Shown: positions 8,965 to 18,608, counted from the stretch's first letter. The stretch is DNA of 64,000 bases from Aquitalea magnusonii (GCF_003202035.1 NZ_QJKC01000008.1:124001-188000), one strand, 5' to 3'. Program-made: numbers and translations. Notes: generated from the letters alone by a model not told the origin.

Positions 8965-9358
8965 GATGCGACACTGACCTTGACTGACTATTGCCGAATA
9001 ACAAGCTGCACGCGCCCTGCCTGAATGGCAGCGGCTGGTAACTTCAAACTCATTCCAAATGTCAAAAAATTAATCGATTGAGAAAAAGCAAACCATACGA
9101 CTTAAGTACTTTTCTTCAAATAAAAACAAATAAGCAGCGCACAGCAGCCAGCACCCTGCGCTGACAGACGACACATTCAATTCGCCCGGCAACAGCATGC
9201 AGCTGCAATTGCACCGCTCAAGCATATCACTTCAAACTTCCTTGCCAAGTATGCGCGGCAAAGGAAAAGAGCTGCACCCGGCAGCCCTTTATTCATATTG
9301 AATAATAATAAACTTTAATCATGCGGACGTATTGCCGCCATTTAAAGCAGGCTTTCTT
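8965..9358. other. A+T-rich gene-free interval
   Basis: About 390 bp with long A/T tracts, unlike the flanking DNA. It is upstream of the orphan gene and downstream of the SDR gene. A perfect minus-strand TTGACA at 9060-9065 lacks a convincing -10 box at 17 bp. No open frame, tRNA remnant or repeat of the selC 3' end was recognised. Confidence 0.4.
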
Positions 9359-10117
9359 TTACAGAAACATGCCACCCGAAGCCTCAATACGCTGCGCATT
9401 GATCCAGCCGGCCTCATCAGACAACAGCATGGCCATCACCGCACCAATATCATCCGGCAGGCCGACCCGCCCCAGCGCAGTCTGGCTGGCAATGAACTGG
9501 TTGAGCTGGGCATTATCCCGGACGGCGCCACCACCAAAGTCGGTTTCAATGGCTCCGGGTGCCAGCACATTCACGGCAATGCCGCGAGGCCCCAATTCCT
9601 TGGCCAGATAGTGGCTCAGCACCTCGACCGCCCCCTTCATCGCGGCATAGGCGGCATAACCTGGCAGGGCAAAGCGTGTCAGACCGCTGGAAACATTCAG
9701 GATGCGGCCACCATCGGCCAATAGCGGCAATAGCGCCTGGGTGAGGAAAAACACCCCCTTGAACTGGATGTTGAGCAAGTGATCGAACTGGGCTTCCGTC
9801 GTTTCGGCAAAGCCGGCATGGATGCCGATGCCGGCATTGTTGAGCAGATAGTCAAACTGCTGGCGCTGCCAGCGCTGCTGCAACAGCTGGCGCAGCTGTT
9901 CGGCAAAGGCCGGAAAGCTGCTGCTCTGTGCCACATCCAGCGGCATGGCGGCAGCCTGGCCGCCGGCCGCGTCAATTTCGGCCACCACGGCGTCGGCTGC
10001 GGCCTGGTTCGCCTGATAGGTCAGCACCACAGCTACCCCACGGGCGGCCAGCTTGAGGGCGGCATTGCGCCCCAGACCACGGCTGCCACCGGTGACCAAA
10101 GCAATTTTCTGTTGCAT
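9359..10117 (-). CDS. SDR family NAD(P)-dependent oxidoreductase
   Basis: A classical short-chain dehydrogenase of 252 residues. The nucleotide-binding motif is TGGSRGLGR near the N terminus, NNAG marks the core, and the catalytic Tyr/Lys lie in YAAYAAMKG after NVSSG. The substrate cannot be predicted; SDRs of this type reduce carbonyls or oxidise alcohols. The ATG at 10117 (MQQKIALVTG) has an AGGAGCTT Shine-Dalgarno and fits the family start, so upstream in-frame codons are rejected. A LysR regulator is divergently transcribed 132 bp away and is the obvious candidate controller. Confidence 0.88.
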   Translation of the reverse strand: MQQKIALVTGGSRGLGRNAALKLAARGVAVVLTYQANQAAADAVVAEIDAAGGQAAAMPLDVAQSSSFPAFAEQLRQLLQQRWQRQQFDYLLNNAGIGIHAGFAETTEAQFDHLLNIQFKGVFFLTQALLPLLADGGRILNVSSGLTRFALPGYAAYAAMKGAVEVLSHYLAKELGPRGIAVNVLAPGAIETDFGGGAVRDNAQLNQFIASQTALGRVGLPDDIGAVMAMLLSDEAGWINAQRIEASGGMFL

Positions 10118-10249
10118 GTGAAGCTCCTGAGGAAAGCGCAGAAGCAGGATGCATCTGCAGGATTGCAGTGTATTGTTTTGCTTTATGGCGATAAACATGC
10201 CATTTACGATCATAATGTTCGTGATATCAAGACAATGGAGCCGCCGGCC

Positions 10250-11197
10250 ATGGATCAGCTACAAGCCATGCGCATTTACCTGCGCGTCGCCGAGATGGGC
10301 AGTTTTACCCGGGCCGCAGCCCAGCTGTCCTTGCCCAAGGCCAGCGTATCCACAGCCATCCAGCAACTGGAAAACCGCCTGGGCGCACGCCTGCTGCACC
10401 GGACCACGCGCCAGGTCAGCATGACGCCGGATGGGCAACTGTATTACCAGCGCTGCAAGGACTTGCTGGATGAAGTGGAGGAACTGCAGGCGCTGTTTGC
10501 CAACACGCCGGCCCGCCTGAGTGGCCGCCTGCGCGTGGACCTGCCCCACGCCATTGCCCGCCACAGCGTGCTGCCCAACTTGCCGGACTTCCTGCAGCGC
10601 CATCCGCAGCTGGAAATCGAACTGAGCAGCACCGACCGGCTGGTCGATCTGCTCAGCGAAGGTTTCGACTGCGTGCTGCGCGTGGGCCAGCTGCGCGACT
10701 CCAACCTGATTGCCCGTCATCTGGGCTGGCAGCGCCAGATCAATTGCGCCAGCCCGGACTATCTGGCACGCCACGGCACACCGCATAGCCTGGATGAGCT
10801 GGCCGGCCACCGGCTGATCCATTACCAAAGCGTGCTGGGTGGGCGGCGCAGCGGCTTCGAATACCAGGACAGCAGCGGCAGCCTGTGCCACTACAGCATG
10901 GCGGGGGCGCTGACGGTGAATAATTCCGATGCCTACCATGCCGCCTGCCTGGCCGGCATGGGGATCATCCAGGCACCGCAGGCAGGGGTTGCCGCCCAGT
11001 TGGCCGCGGGGCAGCTGGTGGAAATCCTGCCAGACTGGCAGGCGCCACCGCTGGCGGTCTCCCTGCTCTATGCCAACCGTCGCCAGCTGCCGCAACGCTG
11101 CCGGGTGTTCATGCAATGGCTGAGCGAGCTGTTGCAGCCCATTTTGCAGGACAGCAGCGGCAATGCCGCTGTCAGAGCGGACGCCGATCCGCTATAA
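10250..11197 (+). CDS. LysR family transcriptional regulator
   Basis: A 315-residue LysR protein: an N-terminal winged helix-turn-helix (MDQLQAMRIYLRVAEMGSF..., with KASVSTAIQQLE as recognition helix), then a periplasmic-binding-like effector domain. It resembles the many LysR proteins divergent from short-chain dehydrogenases. Start MDQLQ is chosen from family alignment, although an ATG five codons upstream is possible. The shared region contains imperfect dyads (for example ATGGC-N9-GCCAT at 10185-10203), plausible binding sites. The chemoreceptor gene follows after 31 bp, so the two may be co-transcribed. Confidence 0.85.
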   Translation: MDQLQAMRIYLRVAEMGSFTRAAAQLSLPKASVSTAIQQLENRLGARLLHRTTRQVSMTPDGQLYYQRCKDLLDEVEELQALFANTPARLSGRLRVDLPHAIARHSVLPNLPDFLQRHPQLEIELSSTDRLVDLLSEGFDCVLRVGQLRDSNLIARHLGWQRQINCASPDYLARHGTPHSLDELAGHRLIHYQSVLGGRRSGFEYQDSSGSLCHYSMAGALTVNNSDAYHAACLAGMGIIQAPQAGVAAQLAAGQLVEILPDWQAPPLAVSLLYANRRQLPQRCRVFMQWLSELLQPILQDSSGNAAVRADADPL

Positions 11198-11228
11198 CCA
11201 TTAAAAGCAGGTACATCACGGGGAAAAC

Positions 11229-12563
11229 ATGTTTGATCGCAAACTGAAACAGGAATTAGCCGAGCTCAAGCAGCAACTCCATGCCGAACAGCAGCTGGGC
11301 AAGGCACTGGACCGCTCCATGGCGGTGATCCGCTTCAATCCGGATGGCAGCATCATCGAGGTCAATCAGAACTTTCTTAATACCATGGGCTATCAAAGCC
11401 AGGCCGAGCTGCTGGGCAAAAAGCACAGCCTGTTCTGCGACAGCGCCTATGCCGCCAGCAGCGACTATCAGCGCTTCTGGGACATGTTGCGCCGGGGCGA
11501 GTTTTATCAGGGCAGGGTCAAGCGCCGCAGCGCCGATGGCCGCAGCATCTGGCTGGAAGCCACGTATAACCCGCTGCTGGATGAGCAAGGTCGTGTGGTC
11601 AGCATCATCAAGTTTGCCACCGACATCACCGCCAAGGTCAACGAGGCCGCCCGCAACAACGCCATCCTGCAAGCCATCAACCGCGCCATGGCGGTGATCG
11701 AGTTCACCCCGGACGGGCAGATCATCAATGCCAATGACAACTTCCTGCAGGCCACCGGCCACAGCCGCGACAGCCTGATCGGCAAGCCGCACCGCCTGCT
11801 GTGCCCGGCCGAATTCGCCACCAGCCAGGAGTACGAAGCGCTGTGGCAGCGCCTGCGCAGCGGTCAGCATTACAGCGGCCGCATCCAGCGGCTGAGCCGT
11901 GATGGCCGCACCGTGTGGCTGGAGGCCAACTACAATCCGGTGCTGGATGAAAACGGCCAGGTACTCAGCGTCATCAAGTTCGCCACCGACATCAGCCAGC
12001 AGGTTGCACAACAGGTACAGGAGCGGGATGCCGCGCTGCTGGCCTATGGCTCCTCGCAAGAGACCCAGACACTGGCCAATGCCGGGGTCTTCGACATCGA
12101 GCAAAGCATCGAAGGCATCATGACCATGGCTACCGACATCGAACGCGGCAGCCAGCAAGTACTACAGCTGGGTGAGCGCTCGCAGCAGATCGGCTCCATC
12201 GTGCAGACCATCAAGGAAATTGCCGACCAGACCAATCTGCTGGCCCTCAATGCCGCCATCGAGGCGGCGCGCGCCGGCGAAATGGGCCGGGGCTTCGCCG
12301 TGGTGGCCGACGAGGTGCGCAAGCTGGCCGAACGCACCAGCTCCTCCACCGGGGAAATCAGCCATATGGTGCAGGATATCCAGGGCCATACCGACGCGGC
12401 GGTAGCCAGCATGCAAAGCCTGCTGCAACAGGCCAATGGCAGCGTGGAGCTGTCCCAGCGCGTGGGACAGACCATTTCGCAGATCAACCACCAGGCCAAG
12501 GGCGTGGTGCAGGTGATCAGCCGCTTTGCCGAGATGAAAAACCAGAACGATCAGCTGGACTGA
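11229..12563 (+). CDS. Soluble chemoreceptor with two PAS domains (BdlA-like)
   Basis: A 444-residue methyl-accepting chemotaxis protein without membrane segments. A short coiled-coil start leads to PAS1 (about 24-131) and PAS2 (about 146-252). These two are so alike (both contain MAVI-F-PDG, WLEA-YNP and IKFATDI) that they look like an internal duplication. The conserved hairpin tip follows around [20 protein letters not shown] and [18 protein letters not shown]. Length and layout match BdlA/Aer2-type cytoplasmic receptors that sense redox or oxygen through a cofactor in PAS. The signalling segment is short, and classic methylation helices are hard to see. Confidence 0.88.
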   Translation: MFDRKLKQELAELKQQLHAEQQLGKALDRSMAVIRFNPDGSIIEVNQNFLNTMGYQSQAELLGKKHSLFCDSAYAASSDYQRFWDMLRRGEFYQGRVKRRSADGRSIWLEATYNPLLDEQGRVVSIIKFATDITAKVNEAARNNAILQAINRAMAVIEFTPDGQIINANDNFLQATGHSRDSLIGKPHRLLCPAEFATSQEYEALWQRLRSGQHYSGRIQRLSRDGRTVWLEANYNPVLDENGQVLSVIKFATDISQQVAQQVQERDAALLAYGSSQETQTLANAGVFDIEQSIEGIMTMATDIERGSQQVLQLGERSQQIGSIVQTIKEIADQTNLLALNAAIEAARAGEMGRGFAVVADEVRKLAERTSSSTGEISHMVQDIQGHTDAAVASMQSLLQQANGSVELSQRVGQTISQINHQAKGVVQVISRFAEMKNQNDQLD

Positions 12564-12669
12564 AGGCGGCGGAAAAGCGCTCAAGGGTAATTCCGCATTG
12601 GCAGGGCGGGGGAATGGGGATTAAATGCAGCCAGTACCCTGCTCCAGCCTGTCGGAGGCCCCGCGCACC

Positions 12670-13425
12670 ATGAAAATCGGCCTGTTCATTCCCTGTTTCA
12701 TCAACGAACTGTTTCCCCATGTGGCCATGGCCACGCTCGAACTGCTGGAAAGCCTGGGCTGCGAAGTGGCTTTTCCCATGGAGCAGTCCTGCTGTGGCCA
12801 GCCGCTGGCCAACAACGGCGACAGCAAGGGCGCCTGTGAGGCCGCCCGGCGCTTTACCGGCGTATTCCAGCAATACGACTATGTGGTCGCCCCTTCCGGC
12901 AGCTGCGTTTCGCACGTCACCCACCACTACGACTGGTATATCGCGGAAGATCCGGCCTATCAGCAGCTCAAGCCCAAGGTCTACGAGATCATCGAATTCC
13001 TGCAGGACGTGCTCAAGCTGGAAAAACTGCCCAAGCCGGTGTATTTCCCGCACAAGGTTTCCATTCACCAGAGCTGCCACGGCCTGCGCGAACTGCACCA
13101 CGCCAGCCCGTCCGAACTGATGATTCCCTACCAGTCGCGGCTGGAAAACATCCTCAAGCTGGTGGATGGTGTGGAAGTGCTGCTGCCCGAGCGCCGTGAC
13201 GAATGCTGCGGTTTTGGCGGCACCTTCTGCGTGGATGAGCCGGAACTGTCCACCGCCATGGGCGAAGATCGCGTGGCCCAGCATGAGGCCACCGGTGCGG
13301 AATATATCGTCGGCGCCGACCCCTCCTGTCTGATGCACATGGGCGGCATCATCCGCCATCAGGGCAGGCGCATCCGTCCGCTGCACATTGTGGAAATCCT
13401 CACCGGTCGCGGAGCAGGCGCATGA
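12670..13425 (+). CDS. lutA: L-lactate utilisation protein LutA (Fe-S oxidoreductase subunit)
   Basis: A 251-residue protein of the YkgE/LutA family with two cysteine-rich CCG repeats, SCCGQPLAN and ECCGFGGTFC, which bind iron-sulfur or redox cofactors. With LutB and LutC it forms an L-lactate dehydrogenase complex oxidising lactate to pyruvate. ATG 12670 (MKIGLFIPCF) matches the family N terminus; an upstream in-frame ATG at 12625 gives a Cys- and Pro-rich extension without family support. It overlaps lutB by four bases (ATGA). No lactate permease or LldR-type regulator is adjacent. Confidence 0.94.
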   Translation: MKIGLFIPCFINELFPHVAMATLELLESLGCEVAFPMEQSCCGQPLANNGDSKGACEAARRFTGVFQQYDYVVAPSGSCVSHVTHHYDWYIAEDPAYQQLKPKVYEIIEFLQDVLKLEKLPKPVYFPHKVSIHQSCHGLRELHHASPSELMIPYQSRLENILKLVDGVEVLLPERRDECCGFGGTFCVDEPELSTAMGEDRVAQHEATGAEYIVGADPSCLMHMGGIIRHQGRRIRPLHIVEILTGRGAGA

Positions 13426-14822
13426 AAGACGACAGCGTAAAACACCCGCAAGCCGCGGCTGAATTCCTCAAGGACCGCGCCCAGGCCAAATGGCACGACA
13501 GCGCCATCTGGTGGGTGCGGCAAAAGCGCGATGCCCAGGCCAAACAATTGCCGGAATGGGAAGAACTGCGCCGGCTGGCGCGCGAGATCAAGGCCCACAC
13601 CCTGTCGCAGCTGGACGACTATCTGGCGCAGTTTGAAGCCAATGCCCAGAACAACGGTGTCACCGTGCACTGGGCGGCCGATGCCGACGAGCATAACCGC
13701 ATCGTGCACGGCATTCTGGCGGCACGGCAGGTGAAGAAGCTGGTCAAGTCCAAGTCCATGCTGACCGAAGAGTGCGGACTGAACCCCTATCTGGAACAGC
13801 GCGGCATCGAAGTGGTGGATACCGACCTGGGCGAACGCATCGTGCAATTGCGCCACGAGGCACCCAGCCACATTGTGATGCCGGCCATCCACCTGAAAAA
13901 AGAACAGATTTCCGAGCTTTTCCATAAAGAACTGGGCACCGAGGCCGGTAATAACGACCCCACCTACCTCACCCATGCGGCGCGGGCCAATTTGCGCGAG
14001 CATTTCCTGACTGCCGATGCCGGCCTGACCGGGGTGAACTTTGCCATTGCCGAAACCGGTGGCGTGGTGGTGTGCACCAATGAAGGCAATGCCGACCTCG
14101 GCACCAGCCTGCCCCCGATTCACATTGCCAGCATGGGCCTGGAAAAAATCATTCCCAGGCTGGAACACCTGGGGGTGTTCACCCGGCTGCTGGCGCGCTC
14201 GGCCATCGGTTCACCGGTGACGACCTATACCTCGCATTTCCATCAGGCGCGCCCCGGTGGCGAGATGCACATTGTCATTGTCGACAATGGCCGCAGCGAC
14301 ATCCTTGGCAATGAAGACTTCTACCAGAGCCTGCGCTGCATCCGCTGCGGTGCCTGCATGAATACCTGCCCGGTCTACCGGCGCAGTAGCGGCTTCAGCT
14401 ACAGCTACATCATTCCCGGCCCCATCGGCTCTACCCTGGGCCCCAGTCGCGACATGAAGAAACACGGCAGCATGGCCTTTGCCTGCAGTACCTGCGGCTC
14501 CTGCTCCAATGTCTGCCCGGTCAAGATCAACCTGCACGAACAACTGGTACTGCACCGCAAGAAGGCGTTTGAGCAGAACCTGCTGCCCGCCGGCAAGAAA
14601 ATGGGCCTGCTGGCCATGCGCTTCCTCACCCAGCACCCGGCGCTGTTCGATCTGGGCGGCAAGGTGATGCGCAAGGTCGTACCCATCATTCCGGAAAGTC
14701 TCACCCGCCATAGCGCGTGGAGCCGTGCCGGACGCGATCTGCCGCCGATGCCGGCCCAGAGCTTCAAGGAGCTGTACCAGCAGCGCAGTCAGGACAAGCA
14801 GGACAAGGAGGGCCAACAATGA
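13422..14822 (+). CDS. lutB: L-lactate utilisation protein LutB (Fe-S protein)
   Basis: A 466-residue LutB/YkgF protein. The N-terminal domain is of the LUD type. The C-terminal half carries two [4Fe-4S] clusters, seen as CIRCGACMNTCPVY and CSTCGSCSNVCPVK. It transfers electrons within the LutABC lactate oxidase complex. The start overlaps the lutA stop and the stop overlaps the lutC start (both ATGA), a tightly coupled three-gene operon. Confidence 0.95.
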   Translation: MKDDSVKHPQAAAEFLKDRAQAKWHDSAIWWVRQKRDAQAKQLPEWEELRRLAREIKAHTLSQLDDYLAQFEANAQNNGVTVHWAADADEHNRIVHGILAARQVKKLVKSKSMLTEECGLNPYLEQRGIEVVDTDLGERIVQLRHEAPSHIVMPAIHLKKEQISELFHKELGTEAGNNDPTYLTHAARANLREHFLTADAGLTGVNFAIAETGGVVVCTNEGNADLGTSLPPIHIASMGLEKIIPRLEHLGVFTRLLARSAIGSPVTTYTSHFHQARPGGEMHIVIVDNGRSDILGNEDFYQSLRCIRCGACMNTCPVYRRSSGFSYSYIIPGPIGSTLGPSRDMKKHGSMAFACSTCGSCSNVCPVKINLHEQLVLHRKKAFEQNLLPAGKKMGLLAMRFLTQHPALFDLGGKVMRKVVPIIPESLTRHSAWSRAGRDLPPMPAQSFKELYQQRSQDKQDKEGQQ

Positions 14823-15385
14823 GCGCCCGTGACACCATACTGGCCCGTATCCGCCAGAACCGCCCGGCCGCCACGGCATTGCCGGACATCCATGCCGTAC
14901 CCTTCATCCGCTACGACGATCAGTTTGCAGCCTTTGCCACGCTGATCCGCAATCTGGGCGGCGATGCCGTGCAGTTGCCGGATGGGCAGAGCGTGGCCGA
15001 TGTCGTGGCTGCGCGCTGGCCGGATGCCGGTCGCACCGTCGACCTCACCGTGCCACAGCACGAGGAAGTGGATGATCCACATGCCTGGCACGATGTCGAC
15101 GTCGCCATCGTCCCCGGCCAGCTGGCGGTGGCAGAAAATGCCACGGTCTGGGTCAGCCATCCGGACAACCGTTTCCGCTCGATTTACTTCCTCACCCAGA
15201 AGCTGGTACTGGTGGTGCCGCGTGAGGCCATGGTGGACACCATGCGCGATGCCTATGCCCGCATCCAGCTGGCCGAGCACGGCTTTGGTGCCTTCATTTC
15301 CGGCTCGTCGCGCACCGCGGATATCGAACAAAGCCTGGTAATGGGTGCCCATGGCGCCATGGCCGCACTGGTGATTTTTGTCTGA
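14819..15385 (+). CDS. lutC: L-lactate utilisation protein LutC (LUD domain)
   Basis: A 188-residue LUD-domain (YkgG/LutC) protein, the third member of the lactate oxidation complex. Typical segments are the N-terminal SARDTILARIR, a central AENATVWV strand and the C-terminal FISGSSRTADIEQSLVMGAHG glycine-rich motif. The ATG overlaps the lutB stop. A strong terminator follows within 30 bp and closes the operon. Confidence 0.94.
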   Translation: MSARDTILARIRQNRPAATALPDIHAVPFIRYDDQFAAFATLIRNLGGDAVQLPDGQSVADVVAARWPDAGRTVDLTVPQHEEVDDPHAWHDVDVAIVPGQLAVAENATVWVSHPDNRFRSIYFLTQKLVLVVPREAMVDTMRDAYARIQLAEHGFGAFISGSSRTADIEQSLVMGAHGAMAALVIFV

Positions 15386-15412
15386 TTTGTACGCACGGAG
15401 CATTGCTTCCTT

Positions 15413-15435
15413 GGGCCCCTGCGGGGGCCTTTTTT
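15413..15435 (+). terminator. Terminator of lutABC
   Basis: GGCCCC and GGGGCC pair around a short loop and are followed by six T on the plus strand, directly after lutC. Confidence 0.88.
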
Positions 15436-15473
15436 CTGCCCGCCATTTCTCTCCACCATGTCGATCAGACATG

Positions 15474-15505
15474 AAAAAACCGCCGGTCTGGCGACGGGCG
15501 GTTTT
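15474..15505 (-). terminator. Terminator of the RhlE-type helicase gene
   Basis: AAAACCGCC and GGCGGTTTT form a stem with an extended T-run on the minus strand, 20 bp after the helicase stop. Confidence 0.82.
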
Positions 15506-15525
15506 CGGCTGGCAGCGGTCAATAC

Positions 15526-16965
15526 TCAGCGGTTGACTTCCACCTTGTAACGCGGCGGCAGCAGCAGGGCCGGCACTTCGCGCTGCGCCTTGCGGCTACG
15601 GCGGCTGCCCGCGGTCGGATTGATGGTTTTCAGGCCCTCGCCCGACTTGCCCACCATCAGGGCAGAAGCCGGCAAGGACATCGGATCACGCTGCGATTCA
15701 CGCGGGGTGGAACGCACCGGGCTGCTGCGGCCTTCGCGGCCTCCTTCGCGGCCATAATCACGCCCCCCCTCGCTACGGGAAGATTCGCGGCGCGGCGCGG
15801 CTTCGTCACGCGGGGCGGCGGCTCCCGGCTGGAAGCCTTCCACCACCTGCGGTGTCAGCGTCTGGCGGGTCAGCTTTTCAATCGCCTCGTGCTGGCGGGT
15901 TTCCGCCGGGCTCATCAGCGAAATGGCGATGCCACTGGCACCGGCACGGCCAGTACGGCCGATACGGTGTACATAGTCTTCCGGCGAATTGGGCAGCTCG
16001 TAATTCACCACGAAGGGCAGTTCGGTAATATCCAGGCCACGGGCCGCCACATCGGTGGCCACCAGCACGCGCAGGCTGCCTTCCTTGAAGGAGGACAGGA
16101 TTTCCAGGCGCGAGGCCTGGGCCTTGTCGCCATGGATGGCTTCGGCCACCAGGCCATCACGCTTGAGATCACGCGCCAGCTGGTCGGCACTGATCTTGGT
16201 CTTGCAGAACACGATGACCTGGCTCATGTCGCGGGTCTTGATCAGATGGCTCAGCAGATGGCGCTTGCGGCCGGCATCCACCGAATACACCAGCTGTTCC
16301 ACCTGCTCGTTGGTGGCATTCTGCCGCGCCACTTCCACGGTCTGCGGATCTTTCATGAAGTCCGCGGCCAGGCGCTTGATTTCCGTGGCAAAAGTCGCCG
16401 AGAACAGCAGGGTCTGCCGCTCCTTGGGCAACATGCTCATGATCTTGCGGATATCCTGGATGAAGCCCATGTCCAGCATGCGGTCGGCTTCGTCCAGCAC
16501 CAGCACTTCCACCTTGTTCAGCTGGATGGTTTTCTGCTGGATATGGTCGAGCAGACGGCCCGGCGTGGCGATGACGATTTCCATGCCACGACGCAGCTCG
16601 GCGGTTTGCGGGTCCATATTCATGCCACCAAACACGGTGGTGGCACGCAGCGGCAAATACTTGGTATAGGTTTTTACATTCACGCCGATCTGGTCGGCCA
16701 GCTCGCGCGTGGGCGACAGCACCAGCGCACGCACCGGGTGCATGGCCGGCGATACGCTGGTATTGGCGAATTTCTTCAGCCGCTCCAGGATGGGCAGCAT
16801 GAAAGCGGCAGTCTTGCCGGTGCCGGTTTGCGCCGCCGCCAGCAGATCGCGACCGGACAGAACCAGCGGAATGGCCTTGGCCTGGATGGGGGTAGGCTCG
16901 GTATAGCCTTGCTCTTCAATGGCACGAAGAATCTCGGGCGACAGCCCGAGTTCGGAAAACAGCAT
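15526..16965 (-). CDS. rhlE: DEAD-box ATP-dependent RNA helicase (RhlE type)
   Basis: A 479-residue helicase that unwinds short RNA duplexes. Motifs in order: Q motif (GYTEPTPIQ), Walker A AQTGTGKT, DEAD in VLDEADRMLDMGF, SAT, ARGLDI and HRIGRTGR. The tail after residue 370 is Arg/Glu/Gly-rich and disordered, ending in a basic patch, as in RhlE proteins with RNA-binding C termini. A perfect 12-bp palindrome, TGTTCATGAACA (17023-17034), lies 58 bp upstream of the start and may be an operator. RhlE-type helicases often act in ribosome assembly or cold adaptation. Confidence 0.93.
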   Translation of the reverse strand: MLFSELGLSPEILRAIEEQGYTEPTPIQAKAIPLVLSGRDLLAAAQTGTGKTAAFMLPILERLKKFANTSVSPAMHPVRALVLSPTRELADQIGVNVKTYTKYLPLRATTVFGGMNMDPQTAELRRGMEIVIATPGRLLDHIQQKTIQLNKVEVLVLDEADRMLDMGFIQDIRKIMSMLPKERQTLLFSATFATEIKRLAADFMKDPQTVEVARQNATNEQVEQLVYSVDAGRKRHLLSHLIKTRDMSQVIVFCKTKISADQLARDLKRDGLVAEAIHGDKAQASRLEILSSFKEGSLRVLVATDVAARGLDITELPFVVNYELPNSPEDYVHRIGRTGRAGASGIAISLMSPAETRQHEAIEKLTRQTLTPQVVEGFQPGAAAPRDEAAPRRESSRSEGGRDYGREGGREGRSSPVRSTPRESQRDPMSLPASALMVGKSGEGLKTINPTAGSRRSRKAQREVPALLLPPRYKVEVNR

Positions 16966-17022
16966 GTGTGTGCTCCTGCAATTCGGTTGGGTGATGGCGG
17001 CGCAGCGGGCGACGCATCCCCT

Positions 17023-17034
17023 TGTTCATGAACA
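17023..17034. promoter_or_regulatory. 12-bp palindrome upstream of rhlE
   Basis: TGTTCATGAACA is perfectly self-complementary and sits in the 5' region of the helicase gene. No regulator can be assigned. Confidence 0.3.
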
Positions 17035-17086
17035 TGACCGTGCTGAAATGGCAACGCCGCCCATCACGGGCGGCGGTTGGCAGGCA

Positions 17087-18007
17087 TCAGGCCATGTGAT
17101 TGGCAACGCTGAGCAACAGGACGACAAACAACCAAAGCAGGGCTGAGCGCCACACCAGTCCGACGGCACTTTTCAGAAAGCCTGGATCAGCCTCGTCGCC
17201 CAGGCCCAGTTCAGGCCGGAACTTGATGGTGTAATCCTGTCGGAGCGGATCGCCCAGTTTGACGCCCAGCGCGCCGGCCGCCGAGGCCAGCAGAATGCCG
17301 TTAGCGTAATTGCCCCAGGTTTTTGCCTGCGAGCGCCAGCAGTAAACCGCGTCTTCAAAATCGCCCATTACGGCGAAGCTGGCTGCGGTCAGACGCACCG
17401 GCAACCAGTCAAGCCAGGCAGCCGCACTGCCGGCAAAACGACCAAAGCGGTCTTCCTCTGCCTGACGGCCCCCCCACTTCTGGCCGAGCATGCTGCACAG
17501 ACGGTACAGCAAGGCACCGGACGGACCCGGCAGCAGAACAAACCAGAACATGGTGCCGAATACGTGACGATAGCTGTCCACCACCCCCTGCTCGATGGCC
17601 AGGCGTGAAATCTCGCTCACCGACAATTCGGCCGCCGGCAAACCAGTCCAGCGCGACAGTGCGATACGGGCGTCCAGATCACGCCCCTCGGCCAAGGCCA
17701 GGGAAATCTCGGAAAAAGCGCTGGAAAAGTGGCGGAAGCCCATGGTGAGATAAAGCACCAGCACGTTCCACAGGATGGCCAGCAGCGGGTTGGCCGCATA
17801 CAGGGCGTAGTACACCAGCAGGCTCAGCAACACCGGCGGCAGGATGGCCAGCATCCACGCAAACACGCCATGCCGGTTGGCACCGGCATTGAGGTTGCGT
17901 TCCAGGTGATTGGCATAACGGGTGAACACATGCCAGACGCGGTTACGGTTGCCCAGTGGGCGCAGCTGTTCAAGTGCCAGCGCAAATATCAGGGAAATCA
18001 GGGTCAT
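17087..18007 (-). CDS. CobD/CbiB-like membrane protein
   Basis: A 306-residue integral membrane protein of the CobD/CbiB (adenosylcobinamide-phosphate synthase-like) family, starting MTLISLIFALALEQLRPL. Hydrophobic helices lie near residues 50-90, 150-175 and at the C terminus (SALLWLFVVLLLSVANHMA). No other cobalamin genes are nearby. In betaproteobacteria this stand-alone paralogue may not make cobalamin, resembling the AmpE/CobD-like group. ATG 18007 is preferred; longer starts add a polar stretch with no support. A G+C hairpin (17053-17072) lies after the stop. Confidence 0.7.
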   Translation of the reverse strand: MTLISLIFALALEQLRPLGNRNRVWHVFTRYANHLERNLNAGANRHGVFAWMLAILPPVLLSLLVYYALYAANPLLAILWNVLVLYLTMGFRHFSSAFSEISLALAEGRDLDARIALSRWTGLPAAELSVSEISRLAIEQGVVDSYRHVFGTMFWFVLLPGPSGALLYRLCSMLGQKWGGRQAEEDRFGRFAGSAAAWLDWLPVRLTAASFAVMGDFEDAVYCWRSQAKTWGNYANGILLASAAGALGVKLGDPLRQDYTIKFRPELGLGDEADPGFLKSAVGLVWRSALLWLFVVLLLSVANHMA

Positions 18008-18118
18008 CAGATTTTTGGATGGTGGTTTGCTCAGGCCTAGCGGCGAAGATACCACATAAGGGGCTGCTGCGCCCACCACATCGCAGCAGCAGGCGGGAGA
18101 AAGCGCGAGAAAACCGGC

Positions 18119-18598
18119 TCAGGCCGAACCGAGAAAGCGGCGGCCGCCTACCGGCTGCGGCTGCTGGCCGCCACGGTCATAGCTGAGGGTGGCAGCCGCG
18201 GCCTGGCGCAATACCGCCAGTGACTCTTCAACCTGCCCCAGTTGCTGCTCGATAAAGCTGCCATTGAGCTGGTTGATGCCCTGTGCACGGTGGATCTGGT
18301 CTTCCAGGGCCAGCCAGGCCTGCCGCTCGGCCGGCTTGTCCGCCAGCCAGAGATACACGGTGTCGCTATCCGACAGGCCCAGCGACTTCATCAACTGGGC
18401 ACGCTGCTGCGACTGGCGGGCCAGTTCGTCCAATACCTTGCTCTTGCTGTCGGCCAGCGCTTCCAGCAAATGCACCTGACCGGCAATCATCACCTGCTGT
18501 TCCTGCTGCAGCAGTTCAACCAGCCGCAGCACATGGGCGGTTTCCGCCTGGCACAGCTCGGCAAAGCCTGGTTGTTGATTCATGGCAGCGTCAACCAT
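18119..18598 (-). CDS. flgN: Flagellar export chaperone FlgN
   Basis: A 159-residue, mostly helical protein in the standard flgM-flgN order, 10 bp after flgM. FlgN chaperones the hook-filament junction proteins FlgK and FlgL before export. Features are an N-terminal helical region (LCQAETAHVLRLVELLQQEQQVM) and a conserved G-NQLNG segment. Two starts are possible, 18598 or 18583 (MNQQPGF); neither has a strong Shine-Dalgarno, fitting translational coupling to flgM. Confidence 0.85.
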   Translation of the reverse strand: MVDAAMNQQPGFAELCQAETAHVLRLVELLQQEQQVMIAGQVHLLEALADSKSKVLDELARQSQQRAQLMKSLGLSDSDTVYLWLADKPAERQAWLALEDQIHRAQGINQLNGSFIEQQLGQVEESLAVLRQAAAATLSYDRGGQQPQPVGGRRFLGSA

Positions 18599-18608
18599 TG
18601 CGCCGGGC

